DNA of 64,000 nucleotides from Mitsuaria sp. WAJ17 (GTDB lineage: Bacteria > Pseudomonadota > Gammaproteobacteria > Burkholderiales > Burkholderiaceae_C), in the NCBI RefSeq assembly GCF_014174515.1, contig NZ_JACJUG010000011.1:62001-126000 (forward strand). The letters are read 5' to 3'. This document shows positions 54,759-63,550 of the stretch, in pieces. The position numbers were made by a program, and so were the translations under genes. The notes under the pieces were generated by a model. That model made no database searches. It was given only the letters and a program-made list of their open reading frames with translations, and was not told the DNA's origin. Numbering within the stretch: the stretch's first letter is position 1; every line of letters starts with the position of its first letter.

Positions 54759-55112
54759 TCAGGCCAGCTTTTCCTTGATTCGAGCGGACTTGCCCGAACG
54801 CTGACGCAGGTAGTACAGCTTGGCGCGGCGCACATCGCCACGACGCTTGACTTCGATGGACGAAATCAGCGGGCTGTACAGCTGGAAGGTACGCTCCACG
54901 CCTTCGCCGCTCGAAATCTTGCGGACGATGAAGCTGGAGTTCAGGCCGCGGTTGCGCTTGGCAATCACGACGCCTTCATAGGCCTGCACACGCTTGCGGG
55001 TACCTTCGACCACGTTCACGCTGACGATCACCGTGTCGCCAGGGGCGAAAGCGGGAATGGTCTTGTTCAGGCGAGCAATTTCTTCTTGCTCAAGGGTTTG
55101 GATCAGATTCAC
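54759..55112 (-). CDS. rplS: 50S ribosomal protein L19
   Basis: A 117-residue ribosomal protein at the 30S-50S interface. The sequence runs [19 protein letters not shown] at the start, then [25 protein letters not shown] and ends [23 protein letters not shown] in pieces, all conserved. The start is GTG at 55110-55112 with AGGAG six bases upstream; the upstream ATG at 55142 would add 10 extra residues. It is the last gene of the rpsP-rimM-trmD-rplS operon, separated from trmD by 159 bp, which may hold a leader. Confidence 0.96.
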   Translation of the reverse strand: MNLIQTLEQEEIARLNKTIPAFAPGDTVIVSVNVVEGTRKRVQAYEGVVIAKRNRGLNSSFIVRKISSGEGVERTFQLYSPLISSIEVKRRGDVRRAKLYYLRQRSGKSARIKEKLA

Positions 55113-55271
55113 ATCGATCTCCTGACGATCGTACCGGCGCACCTGAAATTGACTGGAACCGGCCCGAACTGGCCTGCATTCCTGGAGCGGCTGTCAGTCA
55201 GACACACTGACGTGACGCTGGGCTCCGCCCGATAGAGGATCGCGAAAAGCCCACGATTGTAGCTGAAAAGC

Positions 55272-56054
55272 TCAATCAATCAAAGACTTGAGGAAGGCCT
55301 CGTCCTTTTTGCTGAGCTTGCCGGCCGCGCGGGCGGCATCGATCAGCTCGGGGCGGCGGCGCCAGGTCAGCGCCAGCGACTGCTCGCGGCGCCAGCGGGC
55401 GATCTGGGCATGGTGGCCCGACAGCAGTACCGGCGGCACCGGCAGCGGCGCCGTCTGACCGGGCAGGCCCTCCAACACCTCGGGACGGCTGTAGTGCGGG
55501 CAGTCCAGCAGGCCGTCGGAGAAACTGTCCTGCTCGTGCGAGGCGGCATCGTTCAGCACCCCGGGCTGCAGCCGCGCGACGGCGTCGAGCAGGGCCAGCG
55601 CCGGCAGTTCGCCGCCACTCAGCACGAAGTCGCCCAGGCTCACCTCCAGGGTGACATGGCGGTCCAGGAAGCGCTGGTCCATGCCCTCGTAGCGGCCGCA
55701 CAGCAGCACGGCGCCCGGCCCTTGGGCGATCTCCTGCACCAGGGCCTGGTCCATGCGGCGGCCCGTGGGGCTGAAATGGATGATCTGCGGCGCTGCGCCC
55801 GCATCGGCGCCACCGGCCTGCCGCGACGCCAGCACCGCCGCCAGTGCGCGCTCCAGGGGCTCGACCAGCATGACCATGCCCGGGCCGCCGCCATAAGGGC
55901 GGTCATCGACACGACGGTAGTTGTCCTCGGCATAGTCGCGCAGCTGCCAGAGCTGGACATCCACCTGGCGGCTCTCGAAGGCACGGCGTGTCACACCTAC
56001 CGACAGATGCGGGGCGAAGAGCTCAGGAAACAGGGTGATGAGGTCGAAGCGCAT
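55272..56054 (-). CDS. trmD: tRNA (guanosine(37)-N1)-methyltransferase
   Basis: A 260-residue SPOUT enzyme that makes m1G37 in tRNAs, preventing frameshifts. Motifs [41 protein letters not shown] and [19 protein letters not shown] are all family hallmarks of the trefoil-knot SAM site. It lies 28 bp after rimM in the ribosomal-processing operon. Confidence 0.97.
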   Translation of the reverse strand: MRFDLITLFPELFAPHLSVGVTRRAFESRQVDVQLWQLRDYAEDNYRRVDDRPYGGGPGMVMLVEPLERALAAVLASRQAGGADAGAAPQIIHFSPTGRRMDQALVQEIAQGPGAVLLCGRYEGMDQRFLDRHVTLEVSLGDFVLSGGELPALALLDAVARLQPGVLNDAASHEQDSFSDGLLDCPHYSRPEVLEGLPGQTAPLPVPPVLLSGHHAQIARWRREQSLALTWRRRPELIDAARAAGKLSKKDEAFLKSLID

Positions 56055-56082
56055 GCGGCAGGCGCCACGGCAAGGGGGGGAC

Positions 56083-56688
56083 TCAGAAGTCCAGGCCCCA
56101 GTCCACCGCGATGCGGCGCTCTTGCAGGCTCACATCATCGACAAAGGCGGAGACAAAGGGAATCAGGCGCTCCTGCTCCGGCTTGACCGGGGCAGTGAGC
56201 CCGGCGGGCTGGATGCGCAGCACGGCGTGCGGGCCGGTGTCGAGCAGGCCGATCACCTCGCCAAGCGTCTCGCCTTGGCGGTTCACCACGGTGAGACCCA
56301 CCAGGTCCACCCAGTAGAACTCGTCCGGATCGGCCTTGGGGAAGTGCGTGCGGGAGACGAAGACGCGGGCCCCGCGCAGGGCCTCGGCCCCGTTGCGGTC
56401 AGACACGCCCTCGGCGCTGGCCACCAGGCCATCGCCATGCTCACGCAGGGAAAGAATCTTGAGCAGGCCGGGCACTGCACCCTTGCCTGGGATCGCGTTC
56501 TCGGCCGGCTTCAGGAACCAGCGCCGAGTCGCGAAGATCGCCTGGGGATCAGCGGAATGGGCATGGACCTTGAACCAGCCCTTGATGCCCCAGGCATCGG
56601 CAATGCGCGCGACTTCGATGGCGTCATCCGGCCAAGCTGCCTCGGCAGCTTCAGCGGGGGAACGGGTCTCAGGGGCAGTCACGCGCAA
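56083..56688 (-). CDS. rimM: Ribosome maturation factor RimM
   Basis: A 201-residue 16S rRNA processing factor that binds S19 in the head of the 30S subunit. The N-terminal RimM domain (residues about 25-110, [17 protein letters not shown]) is followed by a PRC barrel (about 118-200, with [12 protein letters not shown] and [14 protein letters not shown]). It is 25 bp after rpsP. A somewhat acidic N-terminal extension of about 20 residues precedes the domain. It is essential-type operon company with trmD. Confidence 0.95.
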   Translation of the reverse strand: MRVTAPETRSPAEAAEAAWPDDAIEVARIADAWGIKGWFKVHAHSADPQAIFATRRWFLKPAENAIPGKGAVPGLLKILSLREHGDGLVASAEGVSDRNGAEALRGARVFVSRTHFPKADPDEFYWVDLVGLTVVNRQGETLGEVIGLLDTGPHAVLRIQPAGLTAPVKPEQERLIPFVSAFVDDVSLQERRIAVDWGLDF

Positions 56689-56713
56689 GGCTCGATATCA
56701 GCTGAGCGGATGC

Positions 56714-56962
56714 TCAGGCAGCCTTCTTGGCCTGATCGACCAGACGGGCCACGGTGGGCGACAGCTGGGCGCCGACGCCGACCCAGTAGGCCACGCGGTC
56801 TTGGACCACGCGCAGGCTTTCGGCAGCGCCGGAAGCCACCGGGTTGTAGAAGCCCACACGCTCGATGAAGCGGCCGTCACGACGCTCCTGGCTGTTGGCG
56901 ACGACGATGTTGTAGAAGGGGCGCTTCTTAGAGCCGCCGCGTGCGAGTCGAATCACGACCAT
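56714..56962 (-). CDS. rpsP: 30S ribosomal protein S16
   Basis: An 82-residue ribosomal protein, first gene of the operon. [20 protein letters not shown] and ERVGFYNP are the conserved core. The ATG at 56962 is the natural start. Transcription should begin at the TATAAT found at 57124-57129, giving a leader of about 150 nt. Confidence 0.97.
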   Translation of the reverse strand: MVVIRLARGGSKKRPFYNIVVANSQERRDGRFIERVGFYNPVASGAAESLRVVQDRVAYWVGVGAQLSPTVARLVDQAKKAA

Positions 56963-57123
56963 GATGAGTCCTTTGAGTTGAAGCGTTCTACCGCACCAGG
57001 AGACACTCAGGGCAAGCAGATCAGTGGGCGCCCCGGCATGCCATCTCCAGGCTTCCAGGGTGCACCGGTTGTTGGTGCCGTAGATACGCCGCGAGTCTCA
57101 CGCGACCAGCACCAAAACCCGGC

Positions 57124-57129
57124 ATTATA
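57124..57129 (-). promoter_or_regulatory. Putative -10 box of the rpsP operon
   Basis: A perfect TATAAT on the minus strand in an AT-rich patch of otherwise GC-rich DNA, 162 bp upstream of rpsP. No convincing TTGACA lies 17 bp before it. The divergent GNAT gene starts 95 bp on the other side, so this gap (56963-57223) likely serves both. Confidence 0.5.
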
Positions 57130-57223
57130 AACTCGTAAATTCAATTGCGACAGTGCGCCGCAGTAGAGAATCTCCAGGCTTCGTTTCAAAACCTTCTTTT
57201 CTGCCCTGCTCCGGGGCTTCACC

Positions 57224-57766
57224 ATGTCCCAGAATCCCTCACTGCTGTTGCGTCCGAGCCAGGACGGCGACCTGCCGGCCATTCAGGCCATCTACCAACA
57301 CGCCGTGCTGCACGGCACCGGCACCTTCGAGACGGACGTGCCCGACCTGGCCGAAATGGCCCGGCGCCGTACCGAGGTGCTGTCGCGCGGCCTGCCCTAC
57401 CTGGTGGCCCAGCGCGGTGAGCAGATCCTGGGCTACGCCTATGCCAACTATTTTCGTCCCCGCATGGCCTACCGCTTCTGCGTGGAAGACTCGATCTACC
57501 TGGCTCCGAGCGCCCAGGGCCAGGGCGTAGGCCGGCTGCTGCTGGCCGAGCTGATCGCCCGCTGCGAGCGCGCGGGGGCGCGCCAGATGCTGGCCGTGAT
57601 CGGCGACTCCCAGAACCACGGCTCCGTGGGCGTGCACCGCGCCCTGGGCTTCGAGCCCACGGGGCTGCTCAAGTCCTCAGGCTGGAAGTTTGGCCGCTGG
57701 CTGGACGTGGTGCTGATGCAGCGCCAGCTCGGCCATGGTGACAACACTCCGGCGGAGAACACATGA
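57224..57766 (+). CDS. GNAT family N-acetyltransferase (phosphinothricin acetyltransferase-like)
   Basis: A 180-residue GNAT enzyme transferring an acetyl group from acetyl-CoA to an amine. LLLRPSQDGDLPAIQAIYQHAV opens it and the acetyl-CoA loop is LAPSAQGQGVGRLLLAELI (Q/RxxGxG). The DSQNHGSVGVHRALGFEPTG segment is the hallmark of the Pat/Bar and MddA branch, which acetylates phosphinothricin-like or methionine sulfone analogues. The natural substrate is unknown. It overlaps the next gene by 4 bp. Confidence 0.92.
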   Translation: MSQNPSLLLRPSQDGDLPAIQAIYQHAVLHGTGTFETDVPDLAEMARRRTEVLSRGLPYLVAQRGEQILGYAYANYFRPRMAYRFCVEDSIYLAPSAQGQGVGRLLLAELIARCERAGARQMLAVIGDSQNHGSVGVHRALGFEPTGLLKSSGWKFGRWLDVVLMQRQLGHGDNTPAENT

Positions 57767-58221
57767 ACCAGGCCCCTGCCCTCGCCTATCGCTCCAAGAC
57801 CCTCGCCACCTGGCTGGCTCTGGGCCTGGGCGCCTTCGGCCTGCATCGAGTCTACGTTTACGGCTTCAAGGACAAGCTGGCCTGGCTCTTCCCCTGGCCC
57901 AGCCTGGCCGGTCTCTATGGCATCCACCGCATGGACATCCTGGGCCAGGACGACCGCCTGGCCTGGGTGCTGATGCCGCTGCTGGGCCTGATGCTGTCCA
58001 TCGCCATGCTGCAGGGCATTGTCTGGGGGCTGACGCCGGACGAGCGCTGGAACCAGACCCACAACGGCGGCCGCAGCGGCCGCGCCAGCGGCTGGGGCGC
58101 CATCATCGGCGTCGTGGCCTGCCTCATGGTGGGCGGCGCCTGCCTGATGACCACCATCGCCTTCTCGGCTCAGCGCTACTTTGAGAGCCAGACCGAGGCG
58201 GCCCAGGAATTGAGCCAGTAA
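57763..58221 (+). CDS. TM2-like small membrane protein
   Basis: A 152-residue membrane protein, hypothetical. The first helices read LATWLALGLGAFGLHRVYVYG, the TM2-domain-type hairpin, with another pair near residues 62-85 and 107-130 (GWGAIIGVVACLMVGGACLM). It is coupled to the GNAT gene by a 4-bp overlap. No function is known for it; such proteins occur across Burkholderiales. Confidence 0.75.
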   Translation: MNQAPALAYRSKTLATWLALGLGAFGLHRVYVYGFKDKLAWLFPWPSLAGLYGIHRMDILGQDDRLAWVLMPLLGLMLSIAMLQGIVWGLTPDERWNQTHNGGRSGRASGWGAIIGVVACLMVGGACLMTTIAFSAQRYFESQTEAAQELSQ

Positions 58222-58328
58222 GGCACGCCCATGGCGCCCGCCTCGCCATGCGAGCGCCGGGCCGGCGGCCAGCACTGGTGGCTCGGATCCGCACTCAAGA
58301 GACCAAGCCTGGCGCAGACGGCGCCATG

Positions 58329-58370
58329 CAAAAAAAAAGGCCCGGCTGCTGCGGCAGCCGGGCCTTTGTT
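58329..58370 (-). terminator. Strong bidirectional-looking terminator
   Basis: A perfect 11-bp stem (GGCCCGGCTGC / GCAGCCGGGCC) with a 4-nt loop. On the minus strand it is followed by nine Ts, ending the pit transcript; on the plus strand by TTTGTT, ending the TM2 gene. Confidence 0.9.
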
Positions 58371-58393
58371 CTCGAGAACCTGAAGCGTCGGGC

Positions 58394-59404
58394 TCAGAAC
58401 AGCTTGAAGCTCACCCAATAGCACAGGCCTGCCACGAAGGCGGAGGCCGGGATGGTGAAGATCCAGGCCCAGACGATATTGCCCGCCACGCCCCAGCGCA
58501 CGGCCGATGCCCGCTGCGTGGAGCCCACGCCGACGATGGCACCCGTGATGGTGTGCGTGGTCGAAACCGGCACGCCCAGCGCCGTCGCCAGGAACAGGGT
58601 CAGCGCGCCTCCGGTCTCGGCGCAGAAGCCGCCCACCGGCTTGAGCTTGGTGATCTTCTGGCCCATGGTCTGCACGATGCGCCAGCCGCCGAACATGGTG
58701 CCGGCGCCGATGGCCAGGTAGCAGACCCAGATGACCCAGGTCGGGGGCAGCTTGGCACCCGCCTCGGCATAGCCCGCCGCCATCAGCAGCATCCAGATGA
58801 TGCCGATGGTTTTCTGCGCGTCATTGCCCCCATGACCCAGGCTGTACAGGCCAGCAGACACCAGCTGCAAACGGCGGAACCAGTTGTCCACGCGCAGCGG
58901 CGAGGAGCGGCGGAACAGCCAGGCCACAGCCACCATGAGCAAGGAACCCAGCACGAAGCCCAGCACCGGCGAGACGAAGATGAACAGCACCGTGATGCCG
59001 ATCTTCTTGGCCACCAGCCCCTGCACGCCGACCTTGGCGATCACCGCACCCACGATGCCGCCGATCAGCGCATGCGAGGAGCTCGAAGGGATGCCGTAGT
59101 ACCAGGTGATCAGGTTCCAGGTGATGGCCCCGATCAGCGCGCCGAAGACAATATGGTGGTCCACAACCCCCGGCTCGACGATGCCCTTGCCGATGGTGGC
59201 GGCCACATTGAGCTGGAAGAAGGCGATGGCGATGACGTTGAAAAAGGCCGCGAACAGCACCGCCTGCTGCGGCTTCAGCACGCCGGTGGACACCACCGTG
59301 GCGATCGAGTTCGCAGCGTCATGAAAACCGTTCATGAAGTCGAACAGCACGGCCAGCACGACCAGCAGCACGACGACCCAGAACGCAACGTTGATGGCTT
59401 CCAT
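58394..59404 (-). CDS. pit: Inorganic phosphate transporter, Pit family
   Basis: A 336-residue membrane symporter importing phosphate (usually as a metal-phosphate complex) with protons. The two inverted Pit halves show FDFMNGFHDAANSIATVVSTG and SLGHGGNDAQKTIGI, with GIPSSSSHALIGGIVGA and GVPVSTTHTITGAIVGVG carrying the conserved (S/T)(S/T)H. About ten helices. It follows the DUF47 gene by 13 bp, the usual accessory partner. Expression is probably tied to phosphate through a Pho-box-like site upstream of that gene. Confidence 0.95.
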   Translation of the reverse strand: MEAINVAFWVVVLLVVLAVLFDFMNGFHDAANSIATVVSTGVLKPQQAVLFAAFFNVIAIAFFQLNVAATIGKGIVEPGVVDHHIVFGALIGAITWNLITWYYGIPSSSSHALIGGIVGAVIAKVGVQGLVAKKIGITVLFIFVSPVLGFVLGSLLMVAVAWLFRRSSPLRVDNWFRRLQLVSAGLYSLGHGGNDAQKTIGIIWMLLMAAGYAEAGAKLPPTWVIWVCYLAIGAGTMFGGWRIVQTMGQKITKLKPVGGFCAETGGALTLFLATALGVPVSTTHTITGAIVGVGSTQRASAVRWGVAGNIVWAWIFTIPASAFVAGLCYWVSFKLF

Positions 59405-59417
59405 GAATCGAGGCGCG

Positions 59418-60065
59418 TCAGGAGTTCTCGAGGACGATGCCCTCGATCAGGTTGGCGACGTCCTCGCAACGGTCGGAGATGGACTCCAGCTGCTCGTAGA
59501 TGGCTTTGAGCTTGATCAGCTCGCGCACGTCTTCCTGCTCACGGAACAGGCGGGACATGGCCGAGCGCATGACGCGGTCAGCGTCGGACTCGAGCTTGTC
59601 GATCTCTTCACAGGTCTTGATCGCGGCCTCGGCCGTCTGCGGCTGGCTCAGCTTGGGCAGCAGGGTCACGGCATGCTGCACACGCTCGCAGCACTTGGCC
59701 GAGAGCTCGGCCAGGCGCAGCACGTCCTCGGGAATGGAGCGCACATCGTAGAGCTGCATGGTCTCACTGGAGTCCTGCAGCAGGTCCAGGATGTCGTCCA
59801 TGGCATTGATCAGGCTGTGGATCTGCTCGCGGTCGATCGGGGTGATGAAGGTGCGGTGCAGCAGGCGGTTCACCTCGGCGGTGACGCGGTCGGCGTGATG
59901 CTCATAGGCATCGACTTCCGCCGCGTACTTCTCGCGCAGCGTGATGTCGCTGTAGTTTTCGCACATGGCCATGAAGGCCCGGGCACCTTCGGCGATCTTG
60001 GCGCCGTGCTCGTTGAAGAGCTCAAAAAAATTGCCCTCTTTGGGCAGCAGCTTGCCAAACAGCAT
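59418..60065 (-). CDS. DUF47 (PhoU-like, TIGR00153) family protein
   Basis: A 215-residue helical protein of the PhoU-like DUF47 family. It is all alpha, with MLFGKLLPKEGNFFELFNEHG at the start and repeated E/D-x-x-x-D metal-binding motifs (EEIDKLESDADRVMRSAMSRLF in pieces). These proteins accompany Pit transporters and probably modulate them. The ATG at 60065 has AGGAG eight bases upstream. It heads the two-gene pit operon. Confidence 0.93.
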   Translation of the reverse strand: MLFGKLLPKEGNFFELFNEHGAKIAEGARAFMAMCENYSDITLREKYAAEVDAYEHHADRVTAEVNRLLHRTFITPIDREQIHSLINAMDDILDLLQDSSETMQLYDVRSIPEDVLRLAELSAKCCERVQHAVTLLPKLSQPQTAEAAIKTCEEIDKLESDADRVMRSAMSRLFREQEDVRELIKLKAIYEQLESISDRCEDVANLIEGIVLENS

Positions 60066-60209
60066 GGGTTCTCCTGGCAGAAAAGGCAGGCGGGTGAGCC
60101 GACCTCCGTCCACAGTGAGTCAATCGGGGTGAAATTTAAAGAAATGGTCATCACCGCGTCACAAGAACGCGGCAAAACCGGGAGTGTAATGGCGAGTAGC
60201 GCACGAACT

Positions 60210-60227
60210 GTGACAGTTCCGTGACGC
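60210..60227 (-). promoter_or_regulatory. Pho-box-like site upstream of the DUF47-pit operon
   Basis: On the minus strand the 18-mer contains GTCAC then, one turn on, CTGTCAC, matching 13 of 18 positions of the E. coli Pho box (CTGTCATAAATCTGTCAC). It is 145 bp upstream of the DUF47 start. PhoB control of this phosphate uptake pair is plausible but a -10 at the right spacing is not clear. Confidence 0.5.
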
Positions 60228-60271
60228 TTGATGGCGGTCAGCTTGGCGCACAGACGAGCGCACGCTACAGC

Positions 60272-60652
60272 TCAGGCGCCGCGGAAAATGAAGTAGACAG
60301 CCCCCAACAGGCACAGGCCGGCCCAGAGGTAATCGGTCTTGAAGGGCTGCCCCATGAAAAACACCGAGAAGGGCACGAAGACCGCCAGGGTCAGGACTTC
60401 CTGTGTGATCTTGAGTTGAGCCAGGCTGATGCCGCCGGCATAGCCGATGCGGTTGGCCGGCACCTGAAGCAGGTACTCAAACAACGCGATGGACCAGCTC
60501 ACGAGGGCAGCGATCCACCAGGGCCTGGCGGCAAGGTTCTTCAGGTGCCCGTACCAGGCGAAGGTCATGAAGACGTTGGAGAGCAGCAGCAGACCGACGG
60601 TCTGCCAGTAAGCGGCGGCAGACGCAGAGCCCGCCCAGCTGAGAAATGGCAT
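60272..60652 (-). CDS. DMT/DUF486 family membrane protein
   Basis: A 126-residue four-helix membrane protein of the DUF486 group, related to small drug/metabolite transporters. NVFMTFAWYGHL and EYLLQVPANRIGY are its hallmarks; KITQEVLTLAVFVPFSVFFMG follows. The ATG at 60652 is preferred over upstream starts that lie inside folK. It follows folK by 16 bp. Function unknown. Confidence 0.85.
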   Translation of the reverse strand: MPFLSWAGSASAAAYWQTVGLLLLSNVFMTFAWYGHLKNLAARPWWIAALVSWSIALFEYLLQVPANRIGYAGGISLAQLKITQEVLTLAVFVPFSVFFMGQPFKTDYLWAGLCLLGAVYFIFRGA

Positions 60653-60668
60653 GGAAATGCTCCAGGAG

Positions 60669-61181
60669 TCAGCCGGGGCGCTGTCCGTTCCCAGCCTGGG
60701 GCCAGAGGACCCCATCAAAATGCAGGCGCTGCCCGGCCACCGCCGGCAGCTGCGCGTCCAGCCGGCCAATGCCAGGCAGGGACAGGCCCGGGTCCAGCTC
60801 CAGCAGGGGCCTGAGCACAAACGCTCGCTGATGCAGGCGCGGATGCGGGAGGCTCAGGCGGGCGTGGGACAAGACCTGACCCTCCATGAGCAGCAAGTCC
60901 AGGTCCAGGGTGCGGGGCGCGTGGCGGTAGGGCCGCTCGCGGCCATGGGCCTGCTCGATGGCCTGCAGGGCGTCCAACAGGTCCAGCGGCGCCAGGGCCG
61001 TCTCCAGGCAGGCGACTGCATTGAGGAAATCGGGGCCGCCGGCATCGACCGGTGCGCTGCGCCAGCCCGAGGACACCGCGAGCAGGCGCGATTGCGGCAG
61101 CGCATCCAGCGCCTGCAGGGCCGCCTGCAAGGTCGCGGACAGGTCACCGAGGTTGGCGCCCAGCCCGATGTAGGCCTTCAT
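60669..61181 (-). CDS. folK: 2-amino-4-hydroxy-6-hydroxymethyldihydropteridine diphosphokinase
   Basis: A 170-residue HPPK, which adds a pyrophosphate from ATP to the pterin in folate synthesis. It opens AYIGLGANLGD, then SGWRSAPVD and FLNAVACLETAL, and has the family motif RPYRHAPRTLDLDLLL (residues about 80-97) with the ATP/metal-binding aspartates. It sits 24 bp after pcnB, the usual Burkholderiales order. It contains copy 6 of the 13-bp word. Confidence 0.96.
   Translation of the reverse strand: MKAYIGLGANLGDLSATLQAALQALDALPQSRLLAVSSGWRSAPVDAGGPDFLNAVACLETALAPLDLLDALQAIEQAHGRERPYRHAPRTLDLDLLLMEGQVLSHARLSLPHPRLHQRAFVLRPLLELDPGLSLPGIGRLDAQLPAVAGQRLHFDGVLWPQAGNGQRPG
60870..60882 (-). repeat. 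Copy 6 of the GGGTCAGGTCTTG word
   Basis: Exact match inside folK. On the coding strand it reads GGT-CAG-GTC-TTG (Gly-Gln-Val-Leu), in the same phase as copy 1 and again with TTG for leucine. Confidence 0.55.
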
Positions 61182-61205
61182 GCGGGATTCCGTGGCAGGC
61201 GAACG

Positions 61206-62882
61206 TCAGCCGGCATCGACGGGAGCCGCACCATCAGCGCCTGCGCCACCGCCACCGCCGGTGCGTGGCTTGCGACGGCGACGGCGCTTGCGCGCGGGAG
61301 CCGCCGCTGCGCCCTCCTCGTCCGGAGCGTCGCCGCTGTCGGCCCTCTCGTCGCTGTCCTCGTCATGCCCTTCTTCGGCAGGCTTGCGGGCCGCTGCGGC
61401 CGGGCGGGCCTCGCCGCTGACGGCGCCCTTGGCCACCTGGCGCACACGACCGCCGCCACCGCTCTTGCGCTGCTGACGCTCGCTCTCGCGGGCCTGCTCG
61501 ATCAAGGCACGGCGCTCTTCGTCGCTGCCCAGGGCGAAGTCTTCCCACCAGTCGACCAGGGCCATGTCCACGTCGCCCACCTCGGCGCGAAGCAGCAGGA
61601 AGTCAAAGCCGGCACGGTAGCGCGGCTGCTCGACCAGGCTGTAGGGGCCATTGCCGCTGCGGCGCTCGAAGCGCGGCTGCATCATCCAGATCTCGCGCAT
61701 GTCGGCGGCCAGCTTGCCGCGGCCGGAGATGTCACCGACGCGGGCATCAAAGACCAGGTCGATGGCCTGCTGCAGGGCCGGCACGGCCGGCTCGCCGCCA
61801 TCGCGCAGGCGCTGCCAGCGGCCCTGCACCTCGTGCCACAGCATGCACGCCAGCATGAAGCTGGGCGCCACGCTGCGGCCCTCGGCCACGCGGCGGTCGG
61901 TGTCTTCCAGGGCTCGGCGCACGAACTGGCCCCGGGCCTCATCCGGCAGAGCGCCCTTCTCGTCCAGCACCGCATCCAGGATGGAGAACACGCCGCGGCC
62001 CAGGCCCTGCTTGCGCAGCTCGTCCAGGCTGGCCAGGGAATGGCCGGTCTGCAGCAGCTTGATCATCTCGTCGAACATGCGCGAGATGGGCACGTTCTGC
62101 AGCAGGGGGATCGTGGCCTTGACCGGCGCGCGGGTCTTGGGCTCCAGCTCGAAGCCCAGCTTGGCGGCGAAGCGCACGGCACGCAGGATGCGGACCGGGT
62201 CCTCGCGGTAGCGGGTCTCCGGGTCGCCGATCATGCGCAGCACGCGCTTCTTCACATCGGCAAAGCCGCCGTGGTAATCGACCACCAGCTCGCGCTGGGG
62301 GTCGTAATACATGGCGTTGATGGTGAAGTCACGGCGGGCGGCATCTTCGACCTGAGGGCCCCAGACGTTGTCGCGCAACACGCGGCCGCTGGCATCGACC
62401 ACATGGCTCTTGCCGGCCAGCTCGTCCTTGGAGGTCTTCTCATTGCCGCTGACCTGCTCGGCGGCCTCGTTGGCCAGCAGGGCACGGAAGGTGGAAACTT
62501 CGATCACCTCGTGCTCACGTCCGCGGCCGTAGACCACATGCACGATGCGGAAACGGCGGCCGATGATGAAGGCGCGGCGGAACAGGGCCTTGACTTGCTC
62601 GGGCGTGGCGTTGGTCGCGACATCGAAGTCCTTGGGACGGCGCCCCAGCAGCAGGTCCCGCACGGCGCCGCCGACGATGTAGGCCTCGAAGCCGGCTTCG
62701 CTGAGCGTGCGCACCACCTTGACGGCGCGGTCGTCCAGCAGATCGGGGTCGATGCCGTGCTCGGCCACGCCGATCTCGAACCGTTTGCCCAGGGCATGCG
62801 CCCCGGACGAGGCCTTGGCCTTGGGCTTGGCATCGGGTTTGCCGGGCTTGCCCAGCAGTTTGTCAATCAGGTTCTTGATCAT
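61206..62882 (-). CDS. pcnB: Poly(A) polymerase PcnB
   Basis: A 558-residue class II nucleotidyltransferase that adds poly(A) tails to RNA, marking it for decay. The catalytic part has AYIVGGAVRDLLLGRRPKDFDVATNA with the two aspartates of DFD, then RRFRIVHVVYG and RRDFTINAMYYD. The RNA-binding region follows. The last 90 residues form an unusual tail: alanine/glutamate/aspartate-rich, then a run of eight or more basic residues (RKRRRRRKPR) and a glycine run. The ATG at 62882 overlaps the HAD gene stop by 4 bp. Confidence 0.95.
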   Translation of the reverse strand: MIKNLIDKLLGKPGKPDAKPKAKASSGAHALGKRFEIGVAEHGIDPDLLDDRAVKVVRTLSEAGFEAYIVGGAVRDLLLGRRPKDFDVATNATPEQVKALFRRAFIIGRRFRIVHVVYGRGREHEVIEVSTFRALLANEAAEQVSGNEKTSKDELAGKSHVVDASGRVLRDNVWGPQVEDAARRDFTINAMYYDPQRELVVDYHGGFADVKKRVLRMIGDPETRYREDPVRILRAVRFAAKLGFELEPKTRAPVKATIPLLQNVPISRMFDEMIKLLQTGHSLASLDELRKQGLGRGVFSILDAVLDEKGALPDEARGQFVRRALEDTDRRVAEGRSVAPSFMLACMLWHEVQGRWQRLRDGGEPAVPALQQAIDLVFDARVGDISGRGKLAADMREIWMMQPRFERRSGNGPYSLVEQPRYRAGFDFLLLRAEVGDVDMALVDWWEDFALGSDEERRALIEQARESERQQRKSGGGGRVRQVAKGAVSGEARPAAAARKPAEEGHDEDSDERADSGDAPDEEGAAAAPARKRRRRRKPRTGGGGGAGADGAAPVDAG

Positions 62883-63550
62883 GCAAAGAGATTCAGGATG
62901 GGCCAGCCCCGGGCCTGGGCAATCTGTGCCAGCGCTGCCGACGGGTTGGTCGCGATGGGATGGCTGACTCGCTCCATCAGGGGCAGGTCGTTCACCGAAT
63001 CGCTGTAGAAATGCACTTGCTCGAAATCCTTCAGCGCCCGCCCCTGCCCGGCCAGCCATTGCTCGACGCGCGTGATCTTGCCGGACTGGAAAGACGGCAC
63101 GCCATGGATGGCCCCGTTGTAGTGGCCGGTGGCGGCATCACGCTCCAGTTGCACCGCGATCAGATCAGGCACGCCGAAGGCCTCGGCGATGGGAGCAGTC
63201 ACGAATTCGTTGGTGGCGGTCACGATGGCCACCAGGTCACCGCGCTCCTGGTGCTCGCGCACCAGGGCTCGCGCATTGTCGCGCATCATGGGCAGCATCA
63301 CCTCGGCCATGAAGCGCTGACGCACCGCCAGAGCCTCGTCCAGGGGACGCGAGCGCCACACCGAGGTCGCGAAGGCGATGTACTCGGGCAGGTTCAGCTG
63401 CCCGGCCTGGTATTGGGCAAAGAAGGCATCGTTGCGACGGGACCATTCGCCGCCGTCGGCCCACCCGATCCGGACCATGAAGTCGCCGAAGGCGTGGTCG
63501 GAATCACCCGGGATGAGGGTGCCGTCGAGGTCGAAGAGGGTGAGGTTCAT
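62879..63550 (-). CDS. HAD-IB family hydrolase (SerB-like)
   Basis: A 223-residue phosphatase. Motif I LFDLDGTL (nucleophile D in DxDGT), motif II VTATN, and motif IV SDSVNDLPLM are complete. The NSRL-type cap with DSDHAFGDFMVRIGWAD belongs to the HAD-IB/TIGR01490 group, which includes phosphoserine phosphatase relatives; the substrate is unknown. It starts one base into the hda stop (TGATG) and ends 4 bp inside pcnB, so three genes are tightly coupled. Confidence 0.93.
   Translation of the reverse strand: MNLTLFDLDGTLIPGDSDHAFGDFMVRIGWADGGEWSRRNDAFFAQYQAGQLNLPEYIAFATSVWRSRPLDEALAVRQRFMAEVMLPMMRDNARALVREHQERGDLVAIVTATNEFVTAPIAEAFGVPDLIAVQLERDAATGHYNGAIHGVPSFQSGKITRVEQWLAGQGRALKDFEQVHFYSDSVNDLPLMERVSHPIATNPSAALAQIAQARGWPILNLFA

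Noticed and set aside
60651-63008. A 785-codon plus-strand frame opposite folK, pcnB and HAD.
   Set aside because: It crosses three real genes on the other strand and has only mirror composition.
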